Source: Bacteroidota bacterium (GTDB lineage: Bacteria > Bacteroidota > Bacteroidia > Chitinophagales > Chitinophagaceae). Taken from it: a stretch of DNA of 64,000 bases. The DNA lies in the NCBI GenBank assembly GCA_020161435.1, contig JAIUNV010000001.1, forward strand, positions 496,001-560,000. The letters are read 5' to 3'. Below, piece after piece: positions 51,237 through 59,850 of the stretch (position 1 is its first letter; every line of letters starts with the position of its first letter). The notes beneath the pieces are model-generated. The model was not told where the DNA came from and made no database searches. It saw only the letters and a list, made by a program, of their open reading frames with translations. The translations under genes and the position numbers were made by a program.

Positions 51237-51252
51237 ATTTGTACATACAAAT
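51237..51252 (-). promoter_or_regulatory. MarR operator candidate upstream of the aldo/keto reductase gene
   Basis: ATTTGTACATACAAAT is palindromic apart from the central CA. It lies 67-82 bases before the ATG, and its first 15 bases recur exactly upstream of the MarR gene. The TTTG in it can serve as the -33 box, but the matching -7 is weak. Confidence 0.6.
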
Positions 51253-51268
51253 GGTAGCGTAAAAAAGA

Positions 51269-51697
51269 TCACACCTTTAGTTTGTCGGTCATTTGGCAAA
51301 TGCTGCTCACCAAAGCAGTGCTTTCACGGTCGCCCAATTGTGCAGCATAGCGTTCATGAAAATCTTGTCCGCAGGCCTTCAATGCCGGCAGCATGTCCTT
51401 GCCTTTGGGCGTAGGATATACATTGGTGATTTTGCCTTCTGTAGTACGTACCACCAGCTTTTTTTCTTCCAGCTTTTCTATCAGGCGGGTAATGGTGCTG
51501 GGGGTGAGCTGCAATTGCTCTACCAAAAAACTGGGTTGCACACCCGGCTCTTCTATCGCAATCATCAGCAGGTAGCCATGGCTGGGGCTGAGGCCAACAG
51601 GTGCCCAGCATTCGGTGGCCAGTTTTTCCACTTTGCGGCTGAGGGCACTGCTGGCAAAATACAGGCACTGGCTATATCGGCTATCGCATGCTTTCAT
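51269..51697 (-). CDS. MarR-family transcriptional regulator (second)
   Basis: This 142-residue winged-helix regulator has helix P-S-F-L-V-E-Q-L-Q-L-T-P-S-T-I-T-R-L-I-E-K-L, wing T-T-E-G-K-I-T-N-V-Y-P-T and a C-terminal dimer helix. Cys4 and Cys11 are in the N-terminal helix, and further cysteines lie at about 30, 108 and 136. A thiol-based redox or electrophile switch is therefore possible, as in OhrR/MgrA-like proteins. It is upstream of the aldo/keto reductase gene and shares its operator-like site. Confidence 0.9.
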   Translation of the reverse strand: MKACDSRYSQCLYFASSALSRKVEKLATECWAPVGLSPSHGYLLMIAIEEPGVQPSFLVEQLQLTPSTITRLIEKLEEKKLVVRTTEGKITNVYPTPKGKDMLPALKACGQDFHERYAAQLGDRESTALVSSICQMTDKLKV

Positions 51698-51717
51698 GTA
51701 AAAAATTTGCTGCTTTG

Positions 51718-51750
51718 CAAAGGTAAAGCCTATTCATTTGTACATACAAA
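51718..51750 (-). promoter_or_regulatory. MarR gene promoter with overlapping operator
   Basis: On the minus strand TTTG (51750-51747), a 21-base spacer and TACCTTTG (51725-51718, exact) form the promoter. The site ATTTGTACATACAAA (51736-51750) covers the -33 box, so binding would block transcription. Confidence 0.65.
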
Positions 51751-51811
51751 CATTGGGATAAATATTTAGCACACCCTATTTGCCGAATGCTCACATTTGT
51801 AATTCCAAGTC

Positions 51812-52846
51812 ATGAGCAATCCGAATTTGAATACCGATAGCAACAACCAGAATGCCGCAGAACGGGAGTTTGAAAACGCCATCCGGCCGGCAGCCATTGC
51901 GGAGTTTAGCGGCCAGCCACAGCTGATTGAAAACCTGGTGATTTTCATTAAAGCAGCTAAAATCCGCGGCGAGGCATTGGACCATGTGCTGTTTCATGGA
52001 CCTCCCGGATTGGGTAAAACCACCCTCAGCCGCATTGTGGCCAATGAGTTGGGTGTAAGCATTAAAGAAACCAGCGGCCCGGTAATTGAAAAGCCCGGCG
52101 ATTTGGCGGGTTTGCTCACCAGTCTGGAGCCCAACGATGTGTTGTTCATCGACGAAATTCATCGGCTGAGTACCGTGGTGGAGGAGTATCTCTACGCGGC
52201 CATGGAAGACTTTCGCATCGACATCATGATTGACAGCGGCCCCAGTGCCCGCAGCATCCAAATCAACCTCAATCCTTTTACGCTGATTGGGGCTACCACC
52301 CGCAGTGGTTTGCTAACGGCGCCATTGCTCAGCCGCTTTGGTATCAAAAGCCGGTTGGAGTATTACAACCACGATACGCTGCGCAAAATCATTTTACGGG
52401 CAGCGGGCATTTTACAAGTAGAAATCAGCGAAGATGCAGCTGGCGAAATCAGCCGCCGCAGCCGCGGTACACCCCGCATTGCCAATGGATTGCTGCGCCG
52501 GGTGCGAGATTTTGCACAGGTGCTCAACGATGGGCAAATAGACATCGGCATTACCCAGCATGCTCTCAAGGCACTGAATGTTGATGAGCATGGCCTCGAT
52601 GAAATGGACAACCGCATTTTGCTCACCATCATCGATAAGTTTAAGGGCGGTCCCGTGGGCATCAACACCATTGCTACAGCGGTGGGTGAAGAAAGCGGCA
52701 CCCTAGAAGAAGTGTACGAACCCTTTTTGATACAGGAAGGCTTTTTGCAACGTACCCCCCGCGGCCGCGAAGTAACGGCCAAGGCTTACAGCCACTTGGG
52801 CAGAAAACGACCCGGCAGTGCCGCCAGTGGATTTTTGTTTGAGTAA
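51812..52846 (+). CDS. ruvB: Holliday junction branch-migration ATPase RuvB
   Basis: RuvB is the AAA+ motor that, with RuvA, moves Holliday junctions during recombination repair. The 344-residue protein has Walker [10 protein letters not shown], Walker B F-I-D-E-I-H-R-L, sensor G-A-T-T-R-S-G-L-L and arginine-finger region S-R-F-G-I. The C-terminal winged helix ends in R-T-P-R-G-R-E. Length and order are standard. RuvA and RuvC are not in the window. Confidence 0.97.
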   Translation: MSNPNLNTDSNNQNAAEREFENAIRPAAIAEFSGQPQLIENLVIFIKAAKIRGEALDHVLFHGPPGLGKTTLSRIVANELGVSIKETSGPVIEKPGDLAGLLTSLEPNDVLFIDEIHRLSTVVEEYLYAAMEDFRIDIMIDSGPSARSIQINLNPFTLIGATTRSGLLTAPLLSRFGIKSRLEYYNHDTLRKIILRAAGILQVEISEDAAGEISRRSRGTPRIANGLLRRVRDFAQVLNDGQIDIGITQHALKALNVDEHGLDEMDNRILLTIIDKFKGGPVGINTIATAVGEESGTLEEVYEPFLIQEGFLQRTPRGREVTAKAYSHLGRKRPGSAASGFLFE

Positions 52847-52849
52847 CGC

Positions 52850-53197
52850 TTACAGGTTTATGCCGCCCAACTGTCGGTAATCTTCCCGTACCGGGGTGAA
52901 AATATCTACCAACACACAGTCGGTGATGGCTTCACCGCCATGCTCGGTGCCACCGGGGATATGGCAAAATTGCGTGGCATCCAGCACCTGTGTTTCTCCG
53001 GCAATGGTCATGACAAACTGCCCGCTGATAACGAACGACATTTGTGCATGCGGGTGCTGGTGCAGGGGCACTTTGTTGCCCGCCTCCACCGTAATCCAGT
53101 TGATGGTTTGCCCTTCGGTATGAATGAGCTTGCTGAAAAATCCGGGGGCTATTTCTTTGGTGTCGATGTTGCTGAAAGCATGGAAATGTTGGGGCAT
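52850..53197 (-). CDS. Single-domain cupin protein
   Basis: The ATG at 53197 gives 115 residues forming one cupin barrel. Metal ligands are in V-P-L-H-Q-H-P-H-A-Q (about 45-54, with a Gln replacing the usual Glu spacing) and the second motif P-G-G-T-E-H-G-G. Small cupins of this type bind a metal and a small ligand; no specific function is inferable. It converges on ruvB with a three-base gap between stops. Confidence 0.85.
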   Translation of the reverse strand: MPQHFHAFSNIDTKEIAPGFFSKLIHTEGQTINWITVEAGNKVPLHQHPHAQMSFVISGQFVMTIAGETQVLDATQFCHIPGGTEHGGEAITDCVLVDIFTPVREDYRQLGGINL

Positions 53198-53207
53198 GAT
53201 TCGCAAG

Positions 53208-53250
53208 TTTAATAGTTCACGAGTTTACGAGTTCACAAGTTGTATCGGCA
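53208..53250. repeat. Octamer-type degenerate tandem repeat
   Basis: TAGTTCAC, GAGTTTAC, GAGTTCAC and AAGTTGTA follow in an 8-base frame between the cupin gene start and the ABC ATPase stop. The words recur at about 63.58 kb. Confidence 0.6.
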
Positions 53251-53254
53251 ACAC

Positions 53255-53875
53255 TTACTTAAAATCCGCCATGCTGATGCGTTGCTGGCAAAAGGAAATT
53301 TCCTGTTCGTCGTTGCTGGCAATGAGTACCAGTTTATCGTGGGTGTATTGCTGCATCCATTGGTGGTACATCTCAATGCCCTTGGTGTCGAGGTTGCTGG
53401 TGGGCTCATCGAGCAGCAATACGGGGGCGGCACTCAATATGCTTTGCGCCAGTTTTACCCGCTGTTTCATACCGCTGCTGAAGGCCCGTATTTGTTTTTG
53501 CGTAGCAGCTTCCAGCCCCATGAGGGCAATGATGCTCTTGGCATCGAGGCCGGGCAGCCAGGGTTTGAAGCTGCCATGAAACTGCAGCATTTCCAGCAGG
53601 GTGAGTTCTTCAATAAGTTCGAGGTAAGGGGTGCAAAAACTCAGCAGCGGATATTGTTTTTCATCCGGCACAGGCTGGCCATTGTGTTGCCAGCTAATGC
53701 TGCCTTCGCTTTTTTCTACAGCGCCGCCTATTACCTGTAGCAATGTGCTTTTTCCCGAGCCATTGGCGCCTGTAATGGCTACGGGTGCATTACTCTGCAG
53801 CACGGCATTCACCTTCCTGAAAATCCAGTGGTGGTTGAAGCGTTTGCCCACTTGTTGAAGCGTAATCTGCATCAT
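53255..53875 (-). CDS. ABC transporter ATP-binding protein, solitary
   Basis: This 206-residue ATPase domain has Walker A G-A-N-G-S-G-K-S-T (36-44), signature F-S-S-G-M-K-Q-R and Walker B V-L-L-L-D-E-P-T-S-N-L-D. The compact form with S-S-G-M-K-Q-R resembles CcmA-like or YhbG-like exporters' ATPases. No permease gene is adjacent, so its partner must be encoded elsewhere. The codon after the first ATG is also ATG. Confidence 0.88.
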   Translation of the reverse strand: MMQITLQQVGKRFNHHWIFRKVNAVLQSNAPVAITGANGSGKSTLLQVIGGAVEKSEGSISWQHNGQPVPDEKQYPLLSFCTPYLELIEELTLLEMLQFHGSFKPWLPGLDAKSIIALMGLEAATQKQIRAFSSGMKQRVKLAQSILSAAPVLLLDEPTSNLDTKGIEMYHQWMQQYTHDKLVLIASNDEQEISFCQQRISMADFK

Positions 53876-53883
53876 GGTTGTTG

Positions 53884-53910
53884 CAAAAAAATCCTCCGCG
53901 AAGGAGGATT
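53884..53910 (-). terminator. Intrinsic terminator of lpxA
   Basis: AATCCTCC (53890-53897) and GGAGGATT (53903-53910) flank a five-base loop. Seven T follow on the minus strand. It lies between the lpxA stop and the ABC ATPase start. Confidence 0.85.
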
Positions 53911-53917
53911 CAAAAAG

Positions 53918-54712
53918 TTATTCGTCGAGGGCACCCTTGGTAAACCGCTTAATGATACCGCGGCCACTTTCGCGGATGAAGGTGACGATTTCGTCCCGTT
54001 CATCGTTGATGGGCAGTTCTTCTTCAATGTACTCGAGGGCCTGCGTGGTGTTCATGCCCTTGTTGTAAATGCAACGGTACACGTCGAGAATCTGGTTGAT
54101 TTGCTGGTTGCTGAAACCGCGGCGTTTGAGGCCTACGGAATTTACCCCGGCATAGCTGAGCGGTGTACGACCGGCTTTGATATACGGCGGCACATCTTTA
54201 CCCACCAACGAACCACCAGACACAAATGCATGCTGGCCAATTTTTACAAACTGGTGAATGGCGCTCACCCCACCTACTACGGCCCAATCGCCCATGGTTA
54301 CGTGGCCGGCCATTTGGGTGTTGTTGCTCATAATGCAATTGTTGCCAATAATGCAATCGTGGGCAATATGGCTGTAGGCCATAATGAGGCAGTTGTTGCC
54401 CACCTGTGTTTTGCCCCGGTCGCTGGTACCACGGTTGATGGTGACAAACTCACGGATGGTGCAATTGTCGCCCACTTCTACGGTGGTTTTTTCACCCATA
54501 AACTTCAGGTCTTGTGGAGTAGCGGCAATAACCGCACCGGGAAAAATGCGACAATTTTTGCCAATGTGGGCACCTTCCATTATGGTGACGTTGCTACCAA
54601 TCCAGGTGCCTTCTCCAATGCTGACGTTGCCGTGGATTACGGTAAATGGGTCCACTTTTACGTTGTCGGCCAGGCGGGCATCGGGGTGGATGTATGCGAG
54701 AGGGTGAATCAT
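53918..54712 (-). CDS. lpxA: UDP-N-acetylglucosamine acyltransferase
   Basis: LpxA performs the first step of lipid A synthesis, O-acylating UDP-GlcNAc. The ATG at 54712 gives 264 residues starting I-H-P-L-A-Y-I-H-P; the open frame runs further upstream but across the promoter. The left-handed beta-helix is seen as repeated hexapeptides (I-G-E-G-T-W, I-G-N-N-C-I, V-G-G-V-S-A). The catalytic His lies in I-A-H-D-C-I-I-G-N and the helical tail follows. It is downstream of lpxC/fabZ on the same strand but has its own promoter. Confidence 0.96.
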   Translation of the reverse strand: MIHPLAYIHPDARLADNVKVDPFTVIHGNVSIGEGTWIGSNVTIMEGAHIGKNCRIFPGAVIAATPQDLKFMGEKTTVEVGDNCTIREFVTINRGTSDRGKTQVGNNCLIMAYSHIAHDCIIGNNCIMSNNTQMAGHVTMGDWAVVGGVSAIHQFVKIGQHAFVSGGSLVGKDVPPYIKAGRTPLSYAGVNSVGLKRRGFSNQQINQILDVYRCIYNKGMNTTQALEYIEEELPINDERDEIVTFIRESGRGIIKRFTKGALDE

Positions 54713-54764
54713 ATTGATGAGTTGGCTACGGTAGTTTTGGCACCGTTGGCCGTTTAAAAACAGG

Positions 54765-54793
54765 CAAAAATAGGGCGGTTGGCCGTTTTGCAA
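54765..54793 (-). promoter_or_regulatory. Promoter of lpxA
   Basis: On the minus strand TTG (54793-54791), an 18-base spacer and TATTTTTG (54772-54765, exact TAnnTTTG). The lpxA ATG is 53 bases downstream. Confidence 0.5.
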
Positions 54794-54839
54794 GGGTTTA
54801 ACTGCTCAAGGTCACCGTTTTAGCGTTTTCTACACAAGC

Positions 54840-56243
54840 TTACCGCTTCACCAGTTGGGCTACCATGTCGGCCTCGGTACACACTTTATTGCCCACAATT
54901 ACTGTTCCTCTCATTACACAAATGCCGCGGCGGATGGGCTCTATCAACTCCAGTTTCATGAGCATGGTATCGCCGGGCTTTACCATGGCTTTGAACTTAC
55001 AGTTATCTATTTTCAAAAAATAGGTATTGTATTCGCCGGGAGGCATAGCGTTAATACATAAGATGCCACCGGTTTGTGCCAGTGCTTCAATTTGCAATAC
55101 ACCTGGCATTACCGGGTTGTTGGGAAAATGACCCTGGAAAAACCACTCGTTGTAAGTCACGTTTTTCACCCCGACGATTTCGGTGCTGGTCAGCTCAATG
55201 ACTTTATCAATCAGGAGGAACGGGAAACGATGTGGCAGTGTTTTTTCGATGGCAGCCAAATCGTACACCGGCGGCAACGTAGGGTCGTAGCTCGGCATGT
55301 CTTTGGCATGCTTGTTCTTTTTGATGTATTGTTTTACCAGCTTGGCAAATTCCACATTGGCGGCATGGCCGGGGCGATGCGCAATGATGTGCGTTTTTAC
55401 GGGATAGCCAATCAGGGCCAGGTCGCCCACCACGTCCAGCAGTTTGTGCCGGGCCGGTTCGTTGGGAAAACGCAGCTTCAGGTTGTTGAGGTAGCCTTCG
55501 CCTTGTATTTCAATATTGTCTTTTTTGAAGGCAGCTTTCAGTTTCACTTTCGCTTCTTCGGTTATTGGCTTATCTACCACCACAATGGCGTTGTTGATGT
55601 CGCCGCCTTTTACCAGGTTGTGGTCGAGCAGCATTTCCAACTCATGCAAAAACACAAATGTGCGGCAAGGCGCAATGGTGTTTTTGAAATCGCTGAGGTG
55701 CTTGAGCTGGGCATGTTGCGTGCCCAATACGGGGCTATTAAAATCGATAAGTGTAGTCACTTTGTATTCTGCAGAAGGCAGGGCGGTAATTTCTACGCGG
55801 CGGGCTTCATCGCAATACTGAATGTTTTCGCTGATGGTGTACCACTGTTTGGCGGCTTCTTGTTCTTCTACGCCTACTTCTTCAATGGCTTCAATAAAAG
55901 GCATGCTGCTGCCATCCATGATGGGAATTTCAGGACCGTTGATTTCGATGTGGCAGTTGTCTACACCAAGGCCAACCAATGCTGCCAGCACATGCTCCAC
56001 AGTACTTACCCGGGCACCGTTTTCTTCGAGGGTGGTGCCGCGGCTGGTGTCAACTACCAGGTCGCAGTCGGCTTTAATGGTGGGTTGGCTGGGCAGGTCG
56101 ATGCGCTGAAAAACGAAGCCATAGCCGGGTTTGGCCGGTTTCAGGTTCATGTTTACATAGGCACCGGTGTGCAGGCCGGTACCTTCTACGCTTACCACGC
56201 CACTCAAAGTATGTTGCTTATCCGGGTTGAACGTGCTACTCAT
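54840..56243 (-). CDS. lpxC/fabZ: Bifunctional UDP-3-O-acyl-GlcNAc deacetylase / 3-hydroxyacyl-ACP dehydratase (LpxC-FabZ fusion)
   Basis: This is a natural fusion typical of Bacteroidota. The ATG at 56243 gives 467 residues. LpxC occupies about 1-300: G-V-V-S-V-E-G-T-G-L-H-T-G, zinc-binding S-T-V-E-H-V-L-A-A-L, P-I-M-D-G-S-S-M-P-F and the H-K-L-L-D-V-V-G-D motif. FabZ follows from about 325: L-P-H-R-F-P-F-L-L-I-D-K-V and the catalytic G-H-F-P-N-N-P-V-M-P-G-V. It couples the committed step of lipid A synthesis with fatty-acid elongation. LpxD, often adjacent, is not next to it here. Confidence 0.96.
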   Translation of the reverse strand: MSSTFNPDKQHTLSGVVSVEGTGLHTGAYVNMNLKPAKPGYGFVFQRIDLPSQPTIKADCDLVVDTSRGTTLEENGARVSTVEHVLAALVGLGVDNCHIEINGPEIPIMDGSSMPFIEAIEEVGVEEQEAAKQWYTISENIQYCDEARRVEITALPSAEYKVTTLIDFNSPVLGTQHAQLKHLSDFKNTIAPCRTFVFLHELEMLLDHNLVKGGDINNAIVVVDKPITEEAKVKLKAAFKKDNIEIQGEGYLNNLKLRFPNEPARHKLLDVVGDLALIGYPVKTHIIAHRPGHAANVEFAKLVKQYIKKNKHAKDMPSYDPTLPPVYDLAAIEKTLPHRFPFLLIDKVIELTSTEIVGVKNVTYNEWFFQGHFPNNPVMPGVLQIEALAQTGGILCINAMPPGEYNTYFLKIDNCKFKAMVKPGDTMLMKLELIEPIRRGICVMRGTVIVGNKVCTEADMVAQLVKR

Positions 56244-56273
56244 GTACAGGTTAATGTTGGTCAGAAATTGCGG

Positions 56274-56281
56274 CAAATATA
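56274..56281 (-). promoter_or_regulatory. Probable -7 element of lpxC/fabZ
   Basis: On the minus strand TATATTTG, an exact TAnnTTTG match, 30 bases before the ATG. The -33 region is weak. Confidence 0.45.
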
Positions 56282-56359
56282 ACCATTGCGGCCGGAGCAG
56301 CCATTGGTGGCTGTATGCTGGCTGCAAAAGCAATTGGCTAATGACTATTTCGGAAAATG

Positions 56360-58900
56360 CTACGCAGGATTATTAGCGTCTGCTGAAGAGGCCGTGTTTT
56401 CGTTGAGTGTTCCATTTTTGCGCAGCCAATCTATCACCAACCGGGCCTGATTGTAGCTCACATTATTGCCGAGAATTTGTCGTACCTCGGCTGCTTGCGT
56501 GGTGCCGGTTTCCTGTTGCACTTCGGCAATTTGCTGAAACAATGCTTCGGTTATGAGTACAGCTTTATCGATACTGCCATCCAATACATACGGTATCAAA
56601 TGCCCTTCGATGGTGCCTGGCTGCAAACCACGGGCAGCGGCTATTTCGGCCACACTCATGCCTTGCTGCAACAGTTGCAGGCTTTGTGCCTGCGTAGGAA
56701 TTTTTGGTGCTGCGGTGTCCGTTTTTTCTTTGCGCTGGCGCTTGGGCGTTTTGTCGGAGATGTGGCTGGTCAGGTCATGGGCTTCGCAATAGGCTACAAT
56801 GAGTGCCAGAAAATCGGCTCCGTATTGTTCCACTTTTTGCTTGCCAAAACCAGAGATGAGCAAAAGCTCTTTTTCGTTTTGGGGTAAATAAGTCACCAGT
56901 TCGATCAGCGTACTCATGTTGGCTACCATGTAGGCAGGTTTGCCTTCATCGGCACAAATCTGGTCACGTAGTTGTTTTACCTGTTGAAACAGCTGCGGAT
57001 GCGGCACATCAGCATAAGCATGTTGTCGCTTGGTGACGGTGTACGCCTGCCCAATCACTTCTTTAATGTTGATGGTAGACTTGGCCCTTAGCAACGCATG
57101 TGTATCGTAGCCTTTGTGGCAGGCCTGCATGTACAGCTGCCATTGGGTAGCGGCCTTCAGTGCTTCGGCCAAGGCGGCTTCAAATTCTTCTGCCAGCTCT
57201 TTGCTGTCTGTTACAGCAGGTTGCTCCCGTATGCCTTTGATAATGCCTTCGAGCTGTGCCCCAAACCAATCAGCTGCTTTTTGAATGCGGTCTTGCAGGG
57301 GTACATGTGTTTCAAAACTTTCTGCATAACCCTGTGTGAGTTGTGCCAGTTGTTGTTGAAACTTATTCGATGTTTCTGCCAGCTGTTGTATTTGTGCCTG
57401 CCAGTTTTTTATCCAGCTGTCCGCTGCTTCGCCATAAGCACCTGCATGGTTGTTGATGACCGAAGCCAAAGCTGCAGCTGCTTTTTGCAAGGGCATTGCA
57501 TCGATGGCCCGTTGCAACAGTTGCAATTGAAAACGGTTTCGGCTGGCTGCAAATGCTTGTTGCAATTGTAGCGCAGTTCCTGCTGTGGAAGCGTATTGCT
57601 GCACCCGTCCATCCACTTTTACGGCTTGTGGCGGTACAGGTGTACGCAGCACCATGCCTTCCAACGTTTTGCAGCGACTGAGGGCTACATATACCTGCCC
57701 GGCCGAAAATGATTTGGCTGCATCAATAATGGCATGCTCAAACGTAAGACCCTGACTTTTGTGAATGGTGACAGCCCAGGCCAATCGCAGGGGATATTGG
57801 GTAAAAGAGCCAATCTCTTTTTCCTCTACTTGCTGCAAAGTTTTGTTGAGGCTATACTGTACATTGCGCCACACTTCCCGTTGTACGCTAATGGGTTTGT
57901 CGTCGCCTTTGCAATGCACTTCTATGCGTTCATTATCCAATGTAGTTACAATGCCAATCTTGCCATTGAAATAGCGTTTATTCACGGTGTCATTTTTCAG
58001 AAACATAACCTGTGCTCCTTTTTTGAGCTGTAAGGTTTGCTCCGCCGGAAAATTCTTTTCCGAAAATTCACCGTCTACATTGGCCTCGTAGTTATGCAAT
58101 GAACCTGGCAATGCTTCCAGCGCTTGATTGTTGATGCTGTCGGCTGTGGCGTTATGCGTAGTCAGTGTGATGTAATCTTTATCGACGGGTATGCGGAAAT
58201 GCGGTTCGTAGCGGCTGTTGAGGAGCTGCAAACCGTCTTCTGTCAATTGATTATTCCGCACTTCATTGAGCAGCTGAATAAAATGCGCATCGCTTTGGCG
58301 GTAAATATGCTGCAGTTCTATGTACACCGGCATGTGCTGGCGTATCACTTCGCTGTTGAAGAAGAAAGGGCCGTCATAAAAGTCTTGCAGTATTTGCCAG
58401 TCTTGATCGGGCACTACAGGTGGCAGCTGAAACATGTCGCCAATGAACAGCATTTGTACCCCACCAAACGGTTGCTCATTGTGGCGGATGTGCCGCAAAA
58501 TGGTATCTATGGCATCGAGTGTATCGGCCCGCACCATGCTTATTTCATCAATAATGAGCAGGTCGATACTGCGCATCAACTCCCGTTTGTCGCGGCCATA
58601 TCGCAGCCTTGCCAACAGACTGTGTTTGTTGTTGGATTCGTCGCTGTTGTTTTTGTTGCCTGCTGGTATAAACGGACCAAACGGCAATTGAAAAAAAGAG
58701 TGAATGGTGGTGCCGCCGGCATTGATGGCGGCTACACCAGTGGGTGCCAGCACGGCATGCTGCTTAGGGCAATCTTGCCGCAGTGTTCGCAAAAATGTGG
58801 TTTTGCCCGTACCTGCTTTACCCGTTAGAAAAACGGATTCGCTGGTATAGTACACATAATCTTTGGCCAGTTGTAAATGCGTGTTGGTGTGTTCTTGCAT
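56360..58900 (-). CDS. PIF1/RecD-like superfamily 1 helicase with HRDC and C-terminal HTH domains
   Basis: This 846-residue helicase starts with Walker A L-T-G-K-A-G-T-G-K-T-T (near 25-35), then A-P-T-G-V-A-A-I-N-A-G-G-T-T-I-H-S-F-F (motif Ia). Walker B is L-L-I-I-D-E-I-S-M, motif III G-D-M-F-Q-L-P-P-V, and late motifs include V-T-I-H-K-S-Q-G-L-T and Y-V-A-L-S-R-C. After a long middle region come an HRDC-like domain (about 640-720, ending I-S-G-F-G-K-Q-K-V-E-Q-Y-G) and a helix-turn-helix tail (about 735-835, G-M-S-V-A-E-I-A-A-A-R-G-L). The tails probably guide it to particular DNA structures. Confidence 0.9.
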   Translation of the reverse strand: MQEHTNTHLQLAKDYVYYTSESVFLTGKAGTGKTTFLRTLRQDCPKQHAVLAPTGVAAINAGGTTIHSFFQLPFGPFIPAGNKNNSDESNNKHSLLARLRYGRDKRELMRSIDLLIIDEISMVRADTLDAIDTILRHIRHNEQPFGGVQMLFIGDMFQLPPVVPDQDWQILQDFYDGPFFFNSEVIRQHMPVYIELQHIYRQSDAHFIQLLNEVRNNQLTEDGLQLLNSRYEPHFRIPVDKDYITLTTHNATADSINNQALEALPGSLHNYEANVDGEFSEKNFPAEQTLQLKKGAQVMFLKNDTVNKRYFNGKIGIVTTLDNERIEVHCKGDDKPISVQREVWRNVQYSLNKTLQQVEEKEIGSFTQYPLRLAWAVTIHKSQGLTFEHAIIDAAKSFSAGQVYVALSRCKTLEGMVLRTPVPPQAVKVDGRVQQYASTAGTALQLQQAFAASRNRFQLQLLQRAIDAMPLQKAAAALASVINNHAGAYGEAADSWIKNWQAQIQQLAETSNKFQQQLAQLTQGYAESFETHVPLQDRIQKAADWFGAQLEGIIKGIREQPAVTDSKELAEEFEAALAEALKAATQWQLYMQACHKGYDTHALLRAKSTINIKEVIGQAYTVTKRQHAYADVPHPQLFQQVKQLRDQICADEGKPAYMVANMSTLIELVTYLPQNEKELLLISGFGKQKVEQYGADFLALIVAYCEAHDLTSHISDKTPKRQRKEKTDTAAPKIPTQAQSLQLLQQGMSVAEIAAARGLQPGTIEGHLIPYVLDGSIDKAVLITEALFQQIAEVQQETGTTQAAEVRQILGNNVSYNQARLVIDWLRKNGTLNENTASSADANNPA

Positions 58901-58922
58901 AAATATAAGTACGTGTTATTGG

Positions 58923-59750
58923 TTAGGCATCGATAAATAAATCGGGGTAGAAGTTGGTATTGCCCGGTACATGTGCATAGCCGCTCAAATCTGTAATGCC
59001 ATGCGATTGCAATACTTCTTCATCTATAAAGAAATTGCCCGTGCATTTGTCGGAGGGCTGCTGCAAAATGTACCATGCAGCATCGGCCACAATTTGCGGG
59101 GTGCGGCTCATGTTCATCAGCATTTCACCACCCAGCAAATTATTGACAGCCGCTGTTGCAATAGTGGTTTTTGGCCACAAAGTATTGGCAGCAATGCGGT
59201 ATTGCTTGAGCTCAGCACTCAGGCCAAAAGCAATCATGCTCATGTTGTATTTACTCATGGTGTACGACAGGTGCTTGGCAAACCATTTGGCATCCATATT
59301 AATTGGTGGACTCAAATTGAGGATATGTGCATTGGTGCTTTTCTTGAGAAAAGGAATGGCCGCCTGACACAAAAAGAAAGTGCCACGTACATTGATGTTA
59401 TGCATCAAATCGTAACGTTTGGGTTCTGTTTTTTCGGTAGGCAGCAGGTTGATAGCACTGGCATTGTTAATGAGGATGTCAATACCGCCAAAATGCTCGG
59501 CCGCTATTGCAATGGCTTGCTGGCTGGCCGCTTCATCGCGGATGTCGAGTTGAATGGGCAGGGCTTTGCCACCGGCTTGTTCTATTTCTTCAGCAGCGCT
59601 GTAGATAGTGCCGCCCAGTCTGGGGTCCTCGGTTACGCTTTTAGAAGCCACCACAATATTGGCGCCATCCGCAGCCAGTTTGAGGGCAATGGCCTTACCA
59701 ATGCCACGGCTGGCACCGGTGATAAACACAGTTTTATTTTGAAACAACAT
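58923..59750 (-). CDS. Short-chain dehydrogenase/reductase (HSDL2-like)
   Basis: The ATG at 59750 gives 275 residues with the Rossmann motif T-G-A-S-R-G-I-G-K-A near the start, I-N-N-A-S-A-I near residue 93 and the active-site pair S-Y-T-M-S-K-Y. The long segment after the active site and the C-terminal I-T-D-L-S-G-Y resemble the hydroxysteroid-dehydrogenase-like 2 group. The substrate is unknown. It lies 22 bases from the helicase start and is divergent from the toxin-antitoxin pair. Confidence 0.9.
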   Translation of the reverse strand: MLFQNKTVFITGASRGIGKAIALKLAADGANIVVASKSVTEDPRLGGTIYSAAEEIEQAGGKALPIQLDIRDEAASQQAIAIAAEHFGGIDILINNASAINLLPTEKTEPKRYDLMHNINVRGTFFLCQAAIPFLKKSTNAHILNLSPPINMDAKWFAKHLSYTMSKYNMSMIAFGLSAELKQYRIAANTLWPKTTIATAAVNNLLGGEMLMNMSRTPQIVADAAWYILQQPSDKCTGNFFIDEEVLQSHGITDLSGYAHVPGNTNFYPDLFIDA

Positions 59751-59850
59751 GGCAAACAAGTTTTAAAAGATGCTAAGGAAGGAATAAAAAAGGAAGTAAA
59801 GGAGATGAAAGTATGGAAAATTGTCGTAAATTAGTGCGACAAATGACAGG

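Noticed and set aside
55074-56282. A 402-codon plus-strand frame opposite lpxC/fabZ
   Set aside because: Antisense shadow of a well-conserved gene, with no recognisable motif.
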